A program made the position numbers and the translations under genes. 64,000 nt of DNA, from positions 124,001 to 188,000 of the forward strand of contig NZ_JARVRX010000017.1 in NCBI RefSeq assembly GCF_030209435.1, given 5' to 3'. The DNA is from Mycolicibacterium sp. lyk4-40-TYG-92. GTDB taxonomy: Bacteria; Actinomycetota; Actinomycetes; Mycobacteriales; Mycobacteriaceae. Numbering within the stretch: the stretch's first letter is position 1; every line of letters begins with the position of its first letter. The notes under the pieces are model-generated. The model was not told the DNA's origin. It worked only from the letters and a program-made list of their open reading frames with translations, and made no database searches. This document shows, one piece after another, positions 56,895 through 64,000 of this stretch.

Positions 56895-57689
56895 TCAGCG
56901 ATAAACCAGACCGCCGTCGATCAGACCGGCCTGCCCGGTCATGTAGTCGGCGTCGGGTCCGGCCAGATACGACACGAACCCCGCGACGTCGTCGGGCGTT
57001 TCGGCGCGGCCCAGCGCGATGCCGCCGACGAACTTGGCATAGGTCTCACCGACCGGGGCGCCGGTGAGTTCGGAGAACCGCTTGTCGATCTCCACCCACA
57101 TGTCGGTGCCCACCACGCCGGGGCAGTAGGCGTTGACGGTTATGCCGTCGGCGGCGTGCTCCTTGGCGGCGGCCTGCGTCAGGGCGCGCACCGCGAATTT
57201 GGTGGCGCTGTACGGCCCGAGCATGGCGAAGCCGTCGTGCCCGGCGATCGATGAGGCGTTAATGATCTTGCTGACTTTGCCGTTTGCCTGGTTCCCGAGT
57301 TCCTTGAACTTCGCGACGGCGGCCTGAATACCCCACAACACGCCGTCGACGTTGATCGACCACAGCCGCTGGAGGTCCTCGGGTGTGACGTCGGCGAGCG
57401 GGCCGACCAGCGCGACACCGGCGTTGTTGACCATGATGTCGAGGCCGCCGAGTTCGGTTGCCACGTAGTCGACGGCGGCGAACACCTGGTCCCGGTCACC
57501 GACATCGGCGACGAAAGTGGTGAACTTGCAGCCGATTTCGGATACCTCGGCGGCCACCTCCGCCAACGGATCGGCTTCGACGTCGACGAGTGCGACGTCG
57601 GCGCCGTCACGCGCCAGCCGCAGCGCGATGCCGCGTCCGATGCCGCGTCCGGCCCCGGTGACCAGGGCTACCTTTCCTGCCAATGCCAT
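56895..57689 (-). CDS. SDR oxidoreductase, probable acetoin/diacetyl reductase
   Basis: A 264-residue short-chain dehydrogenase. The cofactor motif is VALVTGAGRGIGRGIALRLA, NNAG appears in DIMVNNAGVALVGPLADV, the catalytic Ser is in IINASSIAGHDGFAM and the Tyr-Lys pair in GPYSATKFAVRALTQ. TVNAYCPGVVGTDMW is typical of diacetyl reductases. The neighbouring butanediol dehydrogenase supports that substrate. ATG 57689 has GGAGAAA before it. ATG 57707 would overlap the upstream stop (ATGA) and add six residues. Confidence 0.87.
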   Translation of the reverse strand: MALAGKVALVTGAGRGIGRGIALRLARDGADVALVDVEADPLAEVAAEVSEIGCKFTTFVADVGDRDQVFAAVDYVATELGGLDIMVNNAGVALVGPLADVTPEDLQRLWSINVDGVLWGIQAAVAKFKELGNQANGKVSKIINASSIAGHDGFAMLGPYSATKFAVRALTQAAAKEHAADGITVNAYCPGVVGTDMWVEIDKRFSELTGAPVGETYAKFVGGIALGRAETPDDVAGFVSYLAGPDADYMTGQAGLIDGGLVYR

Positions 57690-57703
57690 TGCTGTTTCTC
57701 CGC

Positions 57704-58750
57704 TCATCGCGTCGGGTCGACCAGAACTTTCATCTTGTTCCCCGCATGTAGTGCTTCGAATCCCTCGGCGACCACATCCCCGATCGGGATCTGGGCCACC
57801 CATCCGGTGGTGTCGTAGGCGCCCTGCGCCATCAATGCGATGACGGCCTCGAAGTCGGCACCGGTGTAACACAGCGAGCCCTGGATGCGGGACTCGTTCA
57901 TCACCAGGTTCAAAAGTGGTGTCTGCAATGGCTTTTCGTATATCGCGACGCTCACCATGGGCTTGCGGGAGCCGACGCAGGCCAGTGCTGTCTCCACTGC
58001 GGGAGTGACGCCGGCGGCGTCGAACGCGGCGTCGGCCCCGGCGCCGTAGGTGTGGTCGGCGATGAAGCCGGGCACATCGGTGACGGTCGGGTCGAGCGTG
58101 ACGGCGCCGAGCTCTTCGATGGCGGCCCGCCGCGTCGGCGACGGCTCGACAACGAAGATCTCCTGAAGTCCCTTGCCGCGCAGGGCAAACCACAATCCGA
58201 TGCCGATGGGACCGGCGCCGAACACCATCGCGGTGTCACCGGGGCCAACGTCGCCGAGGGTCGCCGCGTGGTAGGCCACCGACATCGGTTCGACGAGTGC
58301 CCCGAGTTCCAGCGAGACGTTGTCGGGCAACCGGTGCAGCATGTTCGCCGGCACCACGGTGTACTCGGCCATGCCGCCGTCGGACATCAAGCCGTGGAAG
58401 CCGATCTGCTGGCAGACGTTGTAGTTGCCTGCCGCACAGGGGCCACAGTGGCCGCATTTGTAGATCGGTTCGACGGCCACACGGTCGCCCTCACTCCAGC
58501 CCGTGACGCCGGCGCCGACGGCGGTGATGGTGCCGGAGAACTCGTGACCCAGCGTGAGCGGCAACTCCCGATGGGTCAGCGGATGCGGCTCCGTGGGGAC
58601 GAAGATGGGGCCGGCGTAGTACTCGTGCAGGTCGGTGCCGCAGATGCCGTTGAAGCCGACCTGCAATTGCACCTGGCCCGGCCCGGGAGTCGGGATGGCG
58701 ACGTCCTCGACCGAGACTTTGTTGGGTCCGTAGTACACAGCTGCTCTCAT
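57704..58750 (-). CDS. Zinc-dependent 2,3-butanediol dehydrogenase-like enzyme
   Basis: A 348-residue medium-chain dehydrogenase. The catalytic zinc ligands are in GICGTDLHEYYAGP and LTLGHEFSGTITAVG, and the structural zinc has four cysteines in KCGHCGPCAAGNYNVC. The NAD site is AMVFGAGPIGIGLWFALRGK. FNGICGTDLHEY with YYAGPIFVPTEPHPLT is characteristic of (R,R)-butanediol dehydrogenases. ATG 58750 begins the homology. It is the first gene of the operon and faces the FMO gene across a palindromic region. Confidence 0.88.
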   Translation of the reverse strand: MRAAVYYGPNKVSVEDVAIPTPGPGQVQLQVGFNGICGTDLHEYYAGPIFVPTEPHPLTHRELPLTLGHEFSGTITAVGAGVTGWSEGDRVAVEPIYKCGHCGPCAAGNYNVCQQIGFHGLMSDGGMAEYTVVPANMLHRLPDNVSLELGALVEPMSVAYHAATLGDVGPGDTAMVFGAGPIGIGLWFALRGKGLQEIFVVEPSPTRRAAIEELGAVTLDPTVTDVPGFIADHTYGAGADAAFDAAGVTPAVETALACVGSRKPMVSVAIYEKPLQTPLLNLVMNESRIQGSLCYTGADFEAVIALMAQGAYDTTGWVAQIPIGDVVAEGFEALHAGNKMKVLVDPTR

Positions 58751-58787
58751 GCGACCAGTTGTATGTGACCGCGACCACACCACGACA

Positions 58788-58827
58788 GAGTTGCAGGAGG
58801 TTGCAACGCTGCAACGTGGTGCAACTC
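58788..58827. promoter_or_regulatory. 40-bp nested palindrome between the butanediol operon and the FMO gene
   Basis: Outer arms GAGTTGCA (58788-58795) and TGCAACTC (58820-58827), and inner arms GTTGCA (58800-58805) and TGCAAC (58810-58815), share one centre at 58807.5. This gives four TGCAAC half-sites. It lies 38 nt from each start codon, suited to co-regulating both directions. Confidence 0.75.
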
Positions 58828-58864
58828 TTGCCCGGCATCGCGCCCTGGCTGTGTTCTGAGTCAC

Positions 58865-60679
58865 ATGACCGCAACACTGGAACCCACCACCGCCGTCTCG
58901 CCGCAGCAGCGTGTCGAGACTTGGCTCGCCAACTTCGAAGCGGCGCTGGCCGCACAGGACATCGACGGCGTCATCGGGATGTTCGCCGTCGACAGCTTCT
59001 GGCGTGACCTCGTCGCCTTCACCTGGAACATCAAGACCTTGGAAGGACGCGGGGCCGTCGCCGAGATGCTGCGCGCACGGCTGGCCGACACCACCCCATT
59101 CGGGTTCCGGACCCGCGAACCCGCCACCGCCGACGGCGACGTGACGTCGGCGTTCATCGAGTTCGAGACGGCCACCGGTCGCGGCTCGGGCCACCTGCGG
59201 CTGCGCGGCGACGAAGGCTGGACGCTGCTGACCACGCTGCAGGAACTCAAGGGTCACGAGGAGCGCAAGGGCGCGACGCGGGTGCTCGGTGCCGTGCACG
59301 GGTCCGATCCCGACCCGCGCTCGTGGGCCGAGAAGCGCGCCGAGGAAGAGGCGACGCTGGGGCGCGAAAAGCAGCCCTATGTGCTGGTGATCGGCGGCGG
59401 CCAGGGCGGTATCGCCTTGGGTGCTCGCCTGCGGCAGCTCGGCGTGCCGTCCATCGTCGTCGACAAGCACGAGCGGCCCGGCGACCAGTGGCGGGGGCGC
59501 TACAAGTCGCTGTGCCTGCACGACCCCGTCTGGTACGACCACCTGCCCTATCTGCCATTCCCGGCCAACTGGCCGGTGTTCGCGCCGAAGGACAAGGTCG
59601 GCGACTGGCTGGAGTTCTACACCAAGGTGATGGAGGTGCCGTACTGGTCGCGCACCGAATGCCTTTCGGCGACTTACGATTCGGAAGCGGGCCGCTGGAC
59701 CGTCGAGGTGAACCGTGACGGCGAGCGCATGACGCTGCACCCGACGCAACTGGTGCTGGCGACCGGGATGTCCGGGAAGCCCAGCGTGCCAACGCTTCCC
59801 GGCCAGGATATCTTCGCCGGCGAACAGCACCACTCGAGTCAGCACCCGGGGCCGGACCGGTACGTCGGCAAGAAGGTCGTCGTGGTCGGCTCCAACAACT
59901 CCGCGCACGACATCTGTAAAGCGCTGTACGAGAACGGCGTCGACGTCACGATGCTGCAGCGCTCGTCGACGCACATCGTCAAATCGGATTCACTGATGGA
60001 GCTCGGGCTCGGTGACCTCTACTCCGAGCGCGCGGTGGCTGCCGGCATGACGACCGAGAAGGCCGACCTGACCTTCGCATCGCTGCCTTACGCCATCATG
60101 GCCGACTTCCAGCGGCCGATCTACGACGCAATCCGGGAGCGGGACAAGGACTTCTACGCTCGGCTGGAGGCCGCCGGTTTCGAGCTCGACTTCGGCGACG
60201 ACGACTCCGGCCTGTTCATGAAGTACCTGCGCCGCGGCTCGGGCTACTACATCGACGTCGGCGCCTGCGACCTGGTGGCCGACGGCTCGATCAAGTTGGC
60301 GCACGGCCAGGTGTCGCACCTGACGGAGAACGCCGTGGTGCTGGCCGACGGCACCGAGCTGCCGGCCGACGTCGTCGTCTACGCCACGGGCTACGGCTCG
60401 ATGAACGGCTGGGCCGCCGACCTGATGGGCCAGGAGATCGCCGACCGGGTCGGCAAGGTGTGGGGCCTGGGCAGTGGGACCGCCAAGGATCCCGGCCCGT
60501 GGGAGGGCGAGCAGCGCAACATGTGGAAGCCCACACAGCAGGAGAACCTGTGGTTCCACGGCGGCAACCTGCACCAGTCGCGGCACTACTCGCTGTATCT
60601 GGCGCTGCAGCTCAAGGCCCGCTACGAAGGCATCCCGACGCCGGTCTACGGCCTGCAGGAGGTCCATCACCTGCAGTGA
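58865..60679 (+). CDS. NTF2-like domain fused to a flavin monooxygenase
   Basis: A 604-residue fusion. Residues 1-130 are an NTF2/SnoaL-like domain (WLANFEAALAAQDIDGVIGM). Residues about 170-600 are an FMO/Baeyer-Villiger type oxidase. It has an FAD motif YVLVIGGGQGGIALGARLRQ, the fingerprint FAGEQHHSSQHPGPD (FXGXXXHS), an NADPH motif VVVVGSNNSAHDICKALYEN and VYATGYGS near the end. It resembles the flavoprotein of mycobacterial ketone or amine oxidation. Being divergent from the butanediol operon across a shared palindrome, it may act in the same catabolic route. Confidence 0.88.
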   Translation: MTATLEPTTAVSPQQRVETWLANFEAALAAQDIDGVIGMFAVDSFWRDLVAFTWNIKTLEGRGAVAEMLRARLADTTPFGFRTREPATADGDVTSAFIEFETATGRGSGHLRLRGDEGWTLLTTLQELKGHEERKGATRVLGAVHGSDPDPRSWAEKRAEEEATLGREKQPYVLVIGGGQGGIALGARLRQLGVPSIVVDKHERPGDQWRGRYKSLCLHDPVWYDHLPYLPFPANWPVFAPKDKVGDWLEFYTKVMEVPYWSRTECLSATYDSEAGRWTVEVNRDGERMTLHPTQLVLATGMSGKPSVPTLPGQDIFAGEQHHSSQHPGPDRYVGKKVVVVGSNNSAHDICKALYENGVDVTMLQRSSTHIVKSDSLMELGLGDLYSERAVAAGMTTEKADLTFASLPYAIMADFQRPIYDAIRERDKDFYARLEAAGFELDFGDDDSGLFMKYLRRGSGYYIDVGACDLVADGSIKLAHGQVSHLTENAVVLADGTELPADVVVYATGYGSMNGWAADLMGQEIADRVGKVWGLGSGTAKDPGPWEGEQRNMWKPTQQENLWFHGGNLHQSRHYSLYLALQLKARYEGIPTPVYGLQEVHHLQ

Positions 60680-60697
60680 GCTGGTTCCCTCGCGAGC

Positions 60698-60733
60698 CTG
60701 GGGGCGCCGCCCGCTTGTGGGTGGTGCCCCCAG
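60698..60733. terminator. Inverted repeat after the FMO gene
   Basis: CTGGGGGC (60698-60705) and GCCCCCAG (60726-60733) can form a GC-rich stem 19 nt after the FMO stop. There is no T-run, so it is a possible terminator of the kind common in mycobacteria. Confidence 0.4.
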
Positions 60734-60749
60734 CTCAGCGCTGGTTCAG

Positions 60750-60755
60750 TAACCT
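60750..60755 (+). promoter_or_regulatory. Leaderless-type -10 for dapD
   Basis: TAACCT lies 8 nt before the GTG at 60764 and overlaps the in-frame TTG at 60755, arguing against that earlier start. Confidence 0.5.
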
Positions 60756-60763
60756 TGGCCAAC

Positions 60764-61696
60764 GTGACTTCTTCTTCTGGTGCATCCGGCATCGGCATCG
60801 CCACCATCACCGCCGACGGAACCGTCCTCGACACCTGGTTCCCGGCACCCGAACTGAACGCTGACGCCGCGGCCGGCCCGGTCCCCGCCGAGCTGGAAGC
60901 CCTCGTCGGCACCGATGAGGACCGCGGCGTGCGCACCGAGATCGTGCGCACCACCATCGCCTCGCTCGACGACAAGCCTGCCGACACCCACGATGCCTGG
61001 CTGCGCCTGCACCTGCTGTCGCACCGCCTCGTGGCGCCCCACGGCGCCAACCTGGACGGCATCTTCGGCCTCCTGACCAACGTGGTGTGGACCAACTTCG
61101 GTCCCTGCGCGGTCGAGGGCTTCGAGACCGTCCGCGCCAAGCTGCGCCGTCGTGGCACGGTCACCGTGTTCGGCGTCGACAAGTTCCCGCGCATGGTCGA
61201 CTACGTCCTGCCCACCGGCGTGCGCATCGCCGACGCCGACCGCGTCCGCCTGGGCGCGCACCTGGCGTCGGGCACCACCGTCATGCACGAGGGCTTCGTC
61301 AACTTCAACGCCGGCACGCTGGGCACGTCGATGGTCGAGGGCCGCATCTCGGCGGGTGTCGTCGTCGATGACGGCTCCGACGTCGGCGGCGGCGCGTCGA
61401 TCATGGGCACGCTCTCCGGCGGCGGCAAAGAGGTCATCTCGGTGGGCAAGCGCTGCCTGCTGGGCGCCAACGCCGGTCTGGGCATCTCACTCGGCGACGA
61501 TTGCGTCATCGAGGCCGGCCTGTACGTCACCGGCGGCACCAAGGTGACCACCGCCGACGGCCAGACCGTCAAAGCCAAGGAACTCTCCGGTTCGAACAAC
61601 CTGCTGTTCCGCCGGAACTCGGTCAGCGGCGCGGTCGAGGTCGTCAAGCGCGACGGCACCGGCATCACGCTGAACGAGGCGCTGCACGCCAACTAG
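60764..61696 (+). CDS. dapD: Tetrahydrodipicolinate N-succinyltransferase DapD
   Basis: A 310-residue enzyme of the succinylase branch of lysine/diaminopimelate synthesis. The N-terminal domain contains LRLHLLSHRLVAPHGANLDG and VVWTNFGPCAVEGFE. The C-terminal left-handed beta-helix shows hexapeptide turns (HLASGTTVMHEGFVNFNAGT, SMVEGRISAGVVVDDGSDVG, GGGASIMGTLSGGGKEVISV). It is nearly identical in plan to M. tuberculosis DapD. GTG 60764 is used. A strong terminator follows. Confidence 0.95.
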   Translation: MTSSSGASGIGIATITADGTVLDTWFPAPELNADAAAGPVPAELEALVGTDEDRGVRTEIVRTTIASLDDKPADTHDAWLRLHLLSHRLVAPHGANLDGIFGLLTNVVWTNFGPCAVEGFETVRAKLRRRGTVTVFGVDKFPRMVDYVLPTGVRIADADRVRLGAHLASGTTVMHEGFVNFNAGTLGTSMVEGRISAGVVVDDGSDVGGGASIMGTLSGGGKEVISVGKRCLLGANAGLGISLGDDCVIEAGLYVTGGTKVTTADGQTVKAKELSGSNNLLFRRNSVSGAVEVVKRDGTGITLNEALHAN

Positions 61697-61704
61697 TTCT
61701 GCCC

Positions 61705-61745
61705 GCCGAGCCTGAGGCGGAGTGCCGGCTCGGGCTCGGCTTTTT
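61705..61745 (+). terminator. Intrinsic terminator after dapD
   Basis: GCCGAGCC (61705-61712) pairs with GGCTCGGC (61733-61740), followed by TTTTT at 61741-61745. It is the only classic stem plus T-run noted in the window, 8 nt after the dapD stop. Confidence 0.8.
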
Positions 61746-62158
61746 CATGCCCAGGGGCCGACGCCCGTCACCTTGTCGATGGTGATGCGCGTGAGGAATC
61801 CCGGGGGCGCGCCGGCCGGCGGGAACTTGCCCTTGAACTCCGGTGCCATGACGTCGGTCAGCCGGGTCAGCACCTCGGGTGCCCCGCCCTCGACGATCCG
61901 GGCGGTACCGCTGATCGCGAGGTAGGGGTTGACCGACGCCGCGCCCCGGTCAGTGCCGATGATGGTGACCGCAACCCTGGGGTCGCGGCGCATGTTGCGC
62001 AGCTTCTTGTAGTCGCCGAGGTGCGCGCTGACCAGCTCGTCACCCTGGAGTTCAACCCACACCACCGAAACCTGCGGGCTGCCGTCGGCGTTCAAGGTCA
62101 CCAGAGTCGCGTTGGCGCCGTCTCCGATGAGGGCGCGGGCTTCGTCGCTGAGTTGCAT
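61745..62158 (-). CDS. PPOX-class (probably F420-dependent) flavin/deazaflavin oxidoreductase
   Basis: A 137-residue split-barrel protein. ATLVTLNADGSPQVSVVWVE is the opening strand pair of the pyridoxamine-phosphate-oxidase-like fold. LGDYKKLRNMRRDPRVAVTI is the phosphate-binding run typical of TIGR03618-type F420 enzymes, and NPYLAISGTARIVEGG follows. Mycobacteria have many such genes. ATG 62158 is used. Its stop lies at the T-run of the dapD terminator. FMN or heme binding cannot be ruled out. Confidence 0.85.
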   Translation of the reverse strand: MQLSDEARALIGDGANATLVTLNADGSPQVSVVWVELQGDELVSAHLGDYKKLRNMRRDPRVAVTIIGTDRGAASVNPYLAISGTARIVEGGAPEVLTRLTDVMAPEFKGKFPPAGAPPGFLTRITIDKVTGVGPWA

Positions 62159-62262
62159 GGCATCTACAAGGTATCTGCTTCCCCAGCCATTCCCGCCGGG
62201 ACTGAGCTTGTGCGCCGGGAAGTTGGAGGTTTTCCCCGGGGACACCGGCGCATATTCATCAC

Positions 62263-62268
62263 TAGCGT
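62263..62268 (+). promoter_or_regulatory. Leaderless-type -10 (TAGCGT)
   Basis: TAGCGT lies 7 nt before the GTG at 62276. It fixes that start and excludes the longer upstream open frame. Confidence 0.55.
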
Positions 62269-62275
62269 CAATCCG

Positions 62276-63601
62276 GTGAGCACGACGACCGGCGACGCGG
62301 ACACTTTGACACCTACCGACCCCGACGAGATCTCGGCGCCCGAATGGACTGGCAAGCAGAAGCTGGCGTTCCGGCTGTTCTTCACCATCGGCGGCGGAAT
62401 CCTGATCCTCTCGGTGTACGGCAATCTGGGCCTGAGCCTGTTGCTGGCCCCGCTTCTTCAGGGGCTCGCAAACCTGGGCAGTTTCGTCACCCGTGGCGAG
62501 GGCGCGTACCTCAACATCAACGGCGGCGCTGATTCCATGGCGGAGTGGTGCCTGCACCTCGGCTGGATCCTGGTGGCCCTGGTGATCACCGCGGTGTGGA
62601 CTGCGCTGGACCGGCATCGGCCCAACTACCGCGGCCTTGCCGCACTGCTGTTGGTGTTCGCCCGGTTCGGTCTGGCCGTCTCGATGCTGCTCTACGGTCT
62701 GGCCAAGCTCATTCCGACGCAGATGGCCTACATGATGCTGCCCGGCTACCAGATCCAGATGGTCGGCGACGTCAGCCTGATGAACACGCTGTGGGGTTTC
62801 ATGGGCGCCTCGGACCCCTACTCGGTGGCCGCCGGTCTGGTCGAATTCGTCGCCGGTGTCCTGTTGCTGTGGCGGCGAACGTGGCTGCTGGGCGCGCTGA
62901 TCGCGATCGTGGCCATGGGCCAGGTGTTCCTGCTCAACCTCTTCTACGACGTCCCGGTGAAGCTGGTCTCCGGCCAGCTGTTGTTCATCGCCGTCGCGAT
63001 CACCACGCCGTACTGGCGAAGCCTGGCTCAAACGGTGTTCCAGCTTGGCACTCCCGAACCGGTGGCGCTGTGGCCGGCGTCCGGTTCCGGCAGGCGGTGG
63101 TTGCGCCGGACCGGCACCGTGGCGAAATTCACCATCGCCGGCGTCGTCACCGCGCTGGTCGCGACGTTCAGCGTCGTCACCTACCAGCAAATTCGGCACC
63201 GGGAATCGGACATCGACGGAGTCTGGCGCGCAACGTCATTCACGGTGGACGGCGAACAGGCGACGCTGCAGCAGACCTCGCCGTCACCGTGGACGAATGT
63301 CGGGATCGCCGACCGGGTCGGCGATTACACGAGCTTCGTCACCCAGGTCCCGGCGGGCTACGTGACCGTCTACCTGTTCGAGATCCACGACGACCGACTG
63401 GAGATCAAGAGGCACAAATCGGATCCGCCCATCGTGCTGCACTTTCGTCTGGACGGTCCCGACCGGCTGATGTTGACCGGCACGGTCGACGGCAAGCACA
63501 TCGAGGGCGACTATCAGCGACGGCACATGCAGCGCAGCGAGTCTCACTTCCGGCTGGTCCAGCCGGAGATCGAGGGTGGCCCGGCCAGTCGTCTGCCCTA
63601 G
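62276..63601 (+). CDS. DoxX-like membrane protein with extracytoplasmic C-terminal domain
   Basis: A 441-residue protein. Six to seven hydrophobic segments (LAFRLFFTIGGGILILSVYG, LGWILVALVITAVWTALD, LLVFARFGLAVSMLLYGLAK, LVEFVAGVLLLWRRTWLLGA) carry the DoxX-like pattern RFGLAVSMLLYGLAKLIPTQ. After a last helix (FTIAGVVTALVATFSVVTYQ) there is a beta-rich domain of about 125 residues beginning IDGVWRATSFTVDGE, with the look of a lipocalin-like or DUF-type barrel. The stop shares a CTAG with the convergent ligase gene. Function unknown; DoxX proteins are tied to thiol and redox homeostasis. Confidence 0.8.
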   Translation: MSTTTGDADTLTPTDPDEISAPEWTGKQKLAFRLFFTIGGGILILSVYGNLGLSLLLAPLLQGLANLGSFVTRGEGAYLNINGGADSMAEWCLHLGWILVALVITAVWTALDRHRPNYRGLAALLLVFARFGLAVSMLLYGLAKLIPTQMAYMMLPGYQIQMVGDVSLMNTLWGFMGASDPYSVAAGLVEFVAGVLLLWRRTWLLGALIAIVAMGQVFLLNLFYDVPVKLVSGQLLFIAVAITTPYWRSLAQTVFQLGTPEPVALWPASGSGRRWLRRTGTVAKFTIAGVVTALVATFSVVTYQQIRHRESDIDGVWRATSFTVDGEQATLQQTSPSPWTNVGIADRVGDYTSFVTQVPAGYVTVYLFEIHDDRLEIKRHKSDPPIVLHFRLDGPDRLMLTGTVDGKHIEGDYQRRHMQRSESHFRLVQPEIEGGPASRLP

Positions 63602-64000
63602 ACGAGGAGCTTCTTCTGCACCTTGCCCATGGCGTTGCGGGGCAGGCTGTCGACGAGGCGCACCTCGCGCGGTCGCTTGTGCACCGAAAGCTGCCCCGCG
63701 ACAAAGTCGATGAGTTCCTGCTCCGACGCGGAGCCGACCACGAACGCGACGATGCGCTGGCCGAGGTCGTCGTCCGGCACGCCGACCACGGCGGCCTCTG
63801 TGACGCCCGGGTGGCCCAGCAGTACGGTCTCGATCTCCCCGGCGCCGACCCGGAAACCACCGGACTTGATGAGGTCCACCGACTCGCGGCCGACGATGCG
63901 ATGCATGCCCTCGGCATCGATGACCGCGACGTCGCCGGTGCGGTACCAGCCGTCGTCTCCCAGCACCTCAGCCGTCGCGTCGGGCCGGTTGAGGTAGCCG
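63598..64000 (-). CDS. fadD36: Acyl-CoA synthetase (FadD36-like), 5' part outside the window
   Basis: The last 134 residues of an adenylate-forming ligase. DGWYRTGDVAVIDAEGMHRI holds the ATP-binding Asp, then GRESVDLIKSGGFRVGAGEI is the hinge, and the catalytic Lys is in LPRNAMGKVQKKLLV. EAAVVGVPDDDLGQRIVAFV is typical of malonyl/short-chain ligases. The symbol follows the M. tuberculosis order (Rv1193 in this neighbourhood) and is tentative. The coding frame continues past base 64000. Confidence 0.82.
   Translation of the reverse strand, partial: GYLNRPDATAEVLGDDGWYRTGDVAVIDAEGMHRIVGRESVDLIKSGGFRVGAGEIETVLLGHPGVTEAAVVGVPDDDLGQRIVAFVVGSASEQELIDFVAGQLSVHKRPREVRLVDSLPRNAMGKVQKKLLV

Overview
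The window is a high-GC actinobacterial chromosome segment. Gene content and order match the Mycobacterium tuberculosis Rv1193-Rv1238 interval (as I remember it), read in descending Rv order. Mycobacterium-specific markers include LpqY-SugABC, SigE-RseA-HtrA-TatB, GpgS, GlgM, RaaS with its exporter, FolP2 and DapD. Genes absent from the tubercle bacillus at these points (butanediol/FMO module, DUF2236 oxygenases, ABC-F) suggest a rapid-growing environmental species (Mycolicibacterium type). No rRNA, tRNA, insertion sequence or CRISPR array was seen.

Layout. 1-2.8 kb: a cut-off saccharopine-dehydrogenase-like gene, a flavin amine oxidase and a small secreted protein. 2.8-7.7 kb: trehalose importer lpqY-sugA-sugB-sugC with a coupled SUFU-domain gene. 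7.8-15 kb: membrane and stress proteins, a CoA-ester lyase, a split MgtE-like/DUF1003 pair, a lytic transglycosylase, mrp. 15-22.4 kb: accessory block with a FabH-type synthase, two DUF2236 oxygenases (one coupled to a 2Fe-2S ferredoxin), an aldehyde dehydrogenase and two TetR regulators. 22.4-26.7 kb: envelope-stress cluster sigE-rseA-htrA-tatB and a divergent methyltransferase. 26.7-27.0 kb: three 61-bp palindromic repeats. 27-31 kb: raaS-exporter-ICMT-like operon, then a 55-bp palindrome. 32-38 kb: glgC/glgM, tag, gpgS, folP2. 38-43 kb: a glycosyltransferase, fadD6, a LOG-family enzyme and an ATPase.

43-54 kb is the least conventional part: an EspC-like predicted type VII substrate, a leaderless pentapeptide-repeat gene, an unrecognised WW-rich protein, an ankyrin protein, two lipoproteins with near-identical starts, small membrane proteins, a zinc-ribbon protein and an ABC-F ATPase. 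Three copies of a 30-bp hairpin element sit at or near gene 3' ends here, and the ABC-F gene has a leader peptide plus hairpins typical of antibiotic-responsive attenuation.

54-64 kb: S4 protein and dapE; a butanediol/acetoin dehydrogenase operon with a GAF-HTH regulator, divergent from an NTF2-FMO fusion across a 40-bp nested palindrome; dapD with an intrinsic terminator; a PPOX/F420 protein; a DoxX-like membrane protein; and the end of a fadD36-like ligase.

Many genes have a TANNNT -10 hexamer 6-8 nt before an ATG/GTG start, the arrangement expected of leaderless mycobacterial transcripts; these hexamers were used to choose several starts. Coordinates were read by hand. Family names rest on motif recognition and memory, not on database searches.
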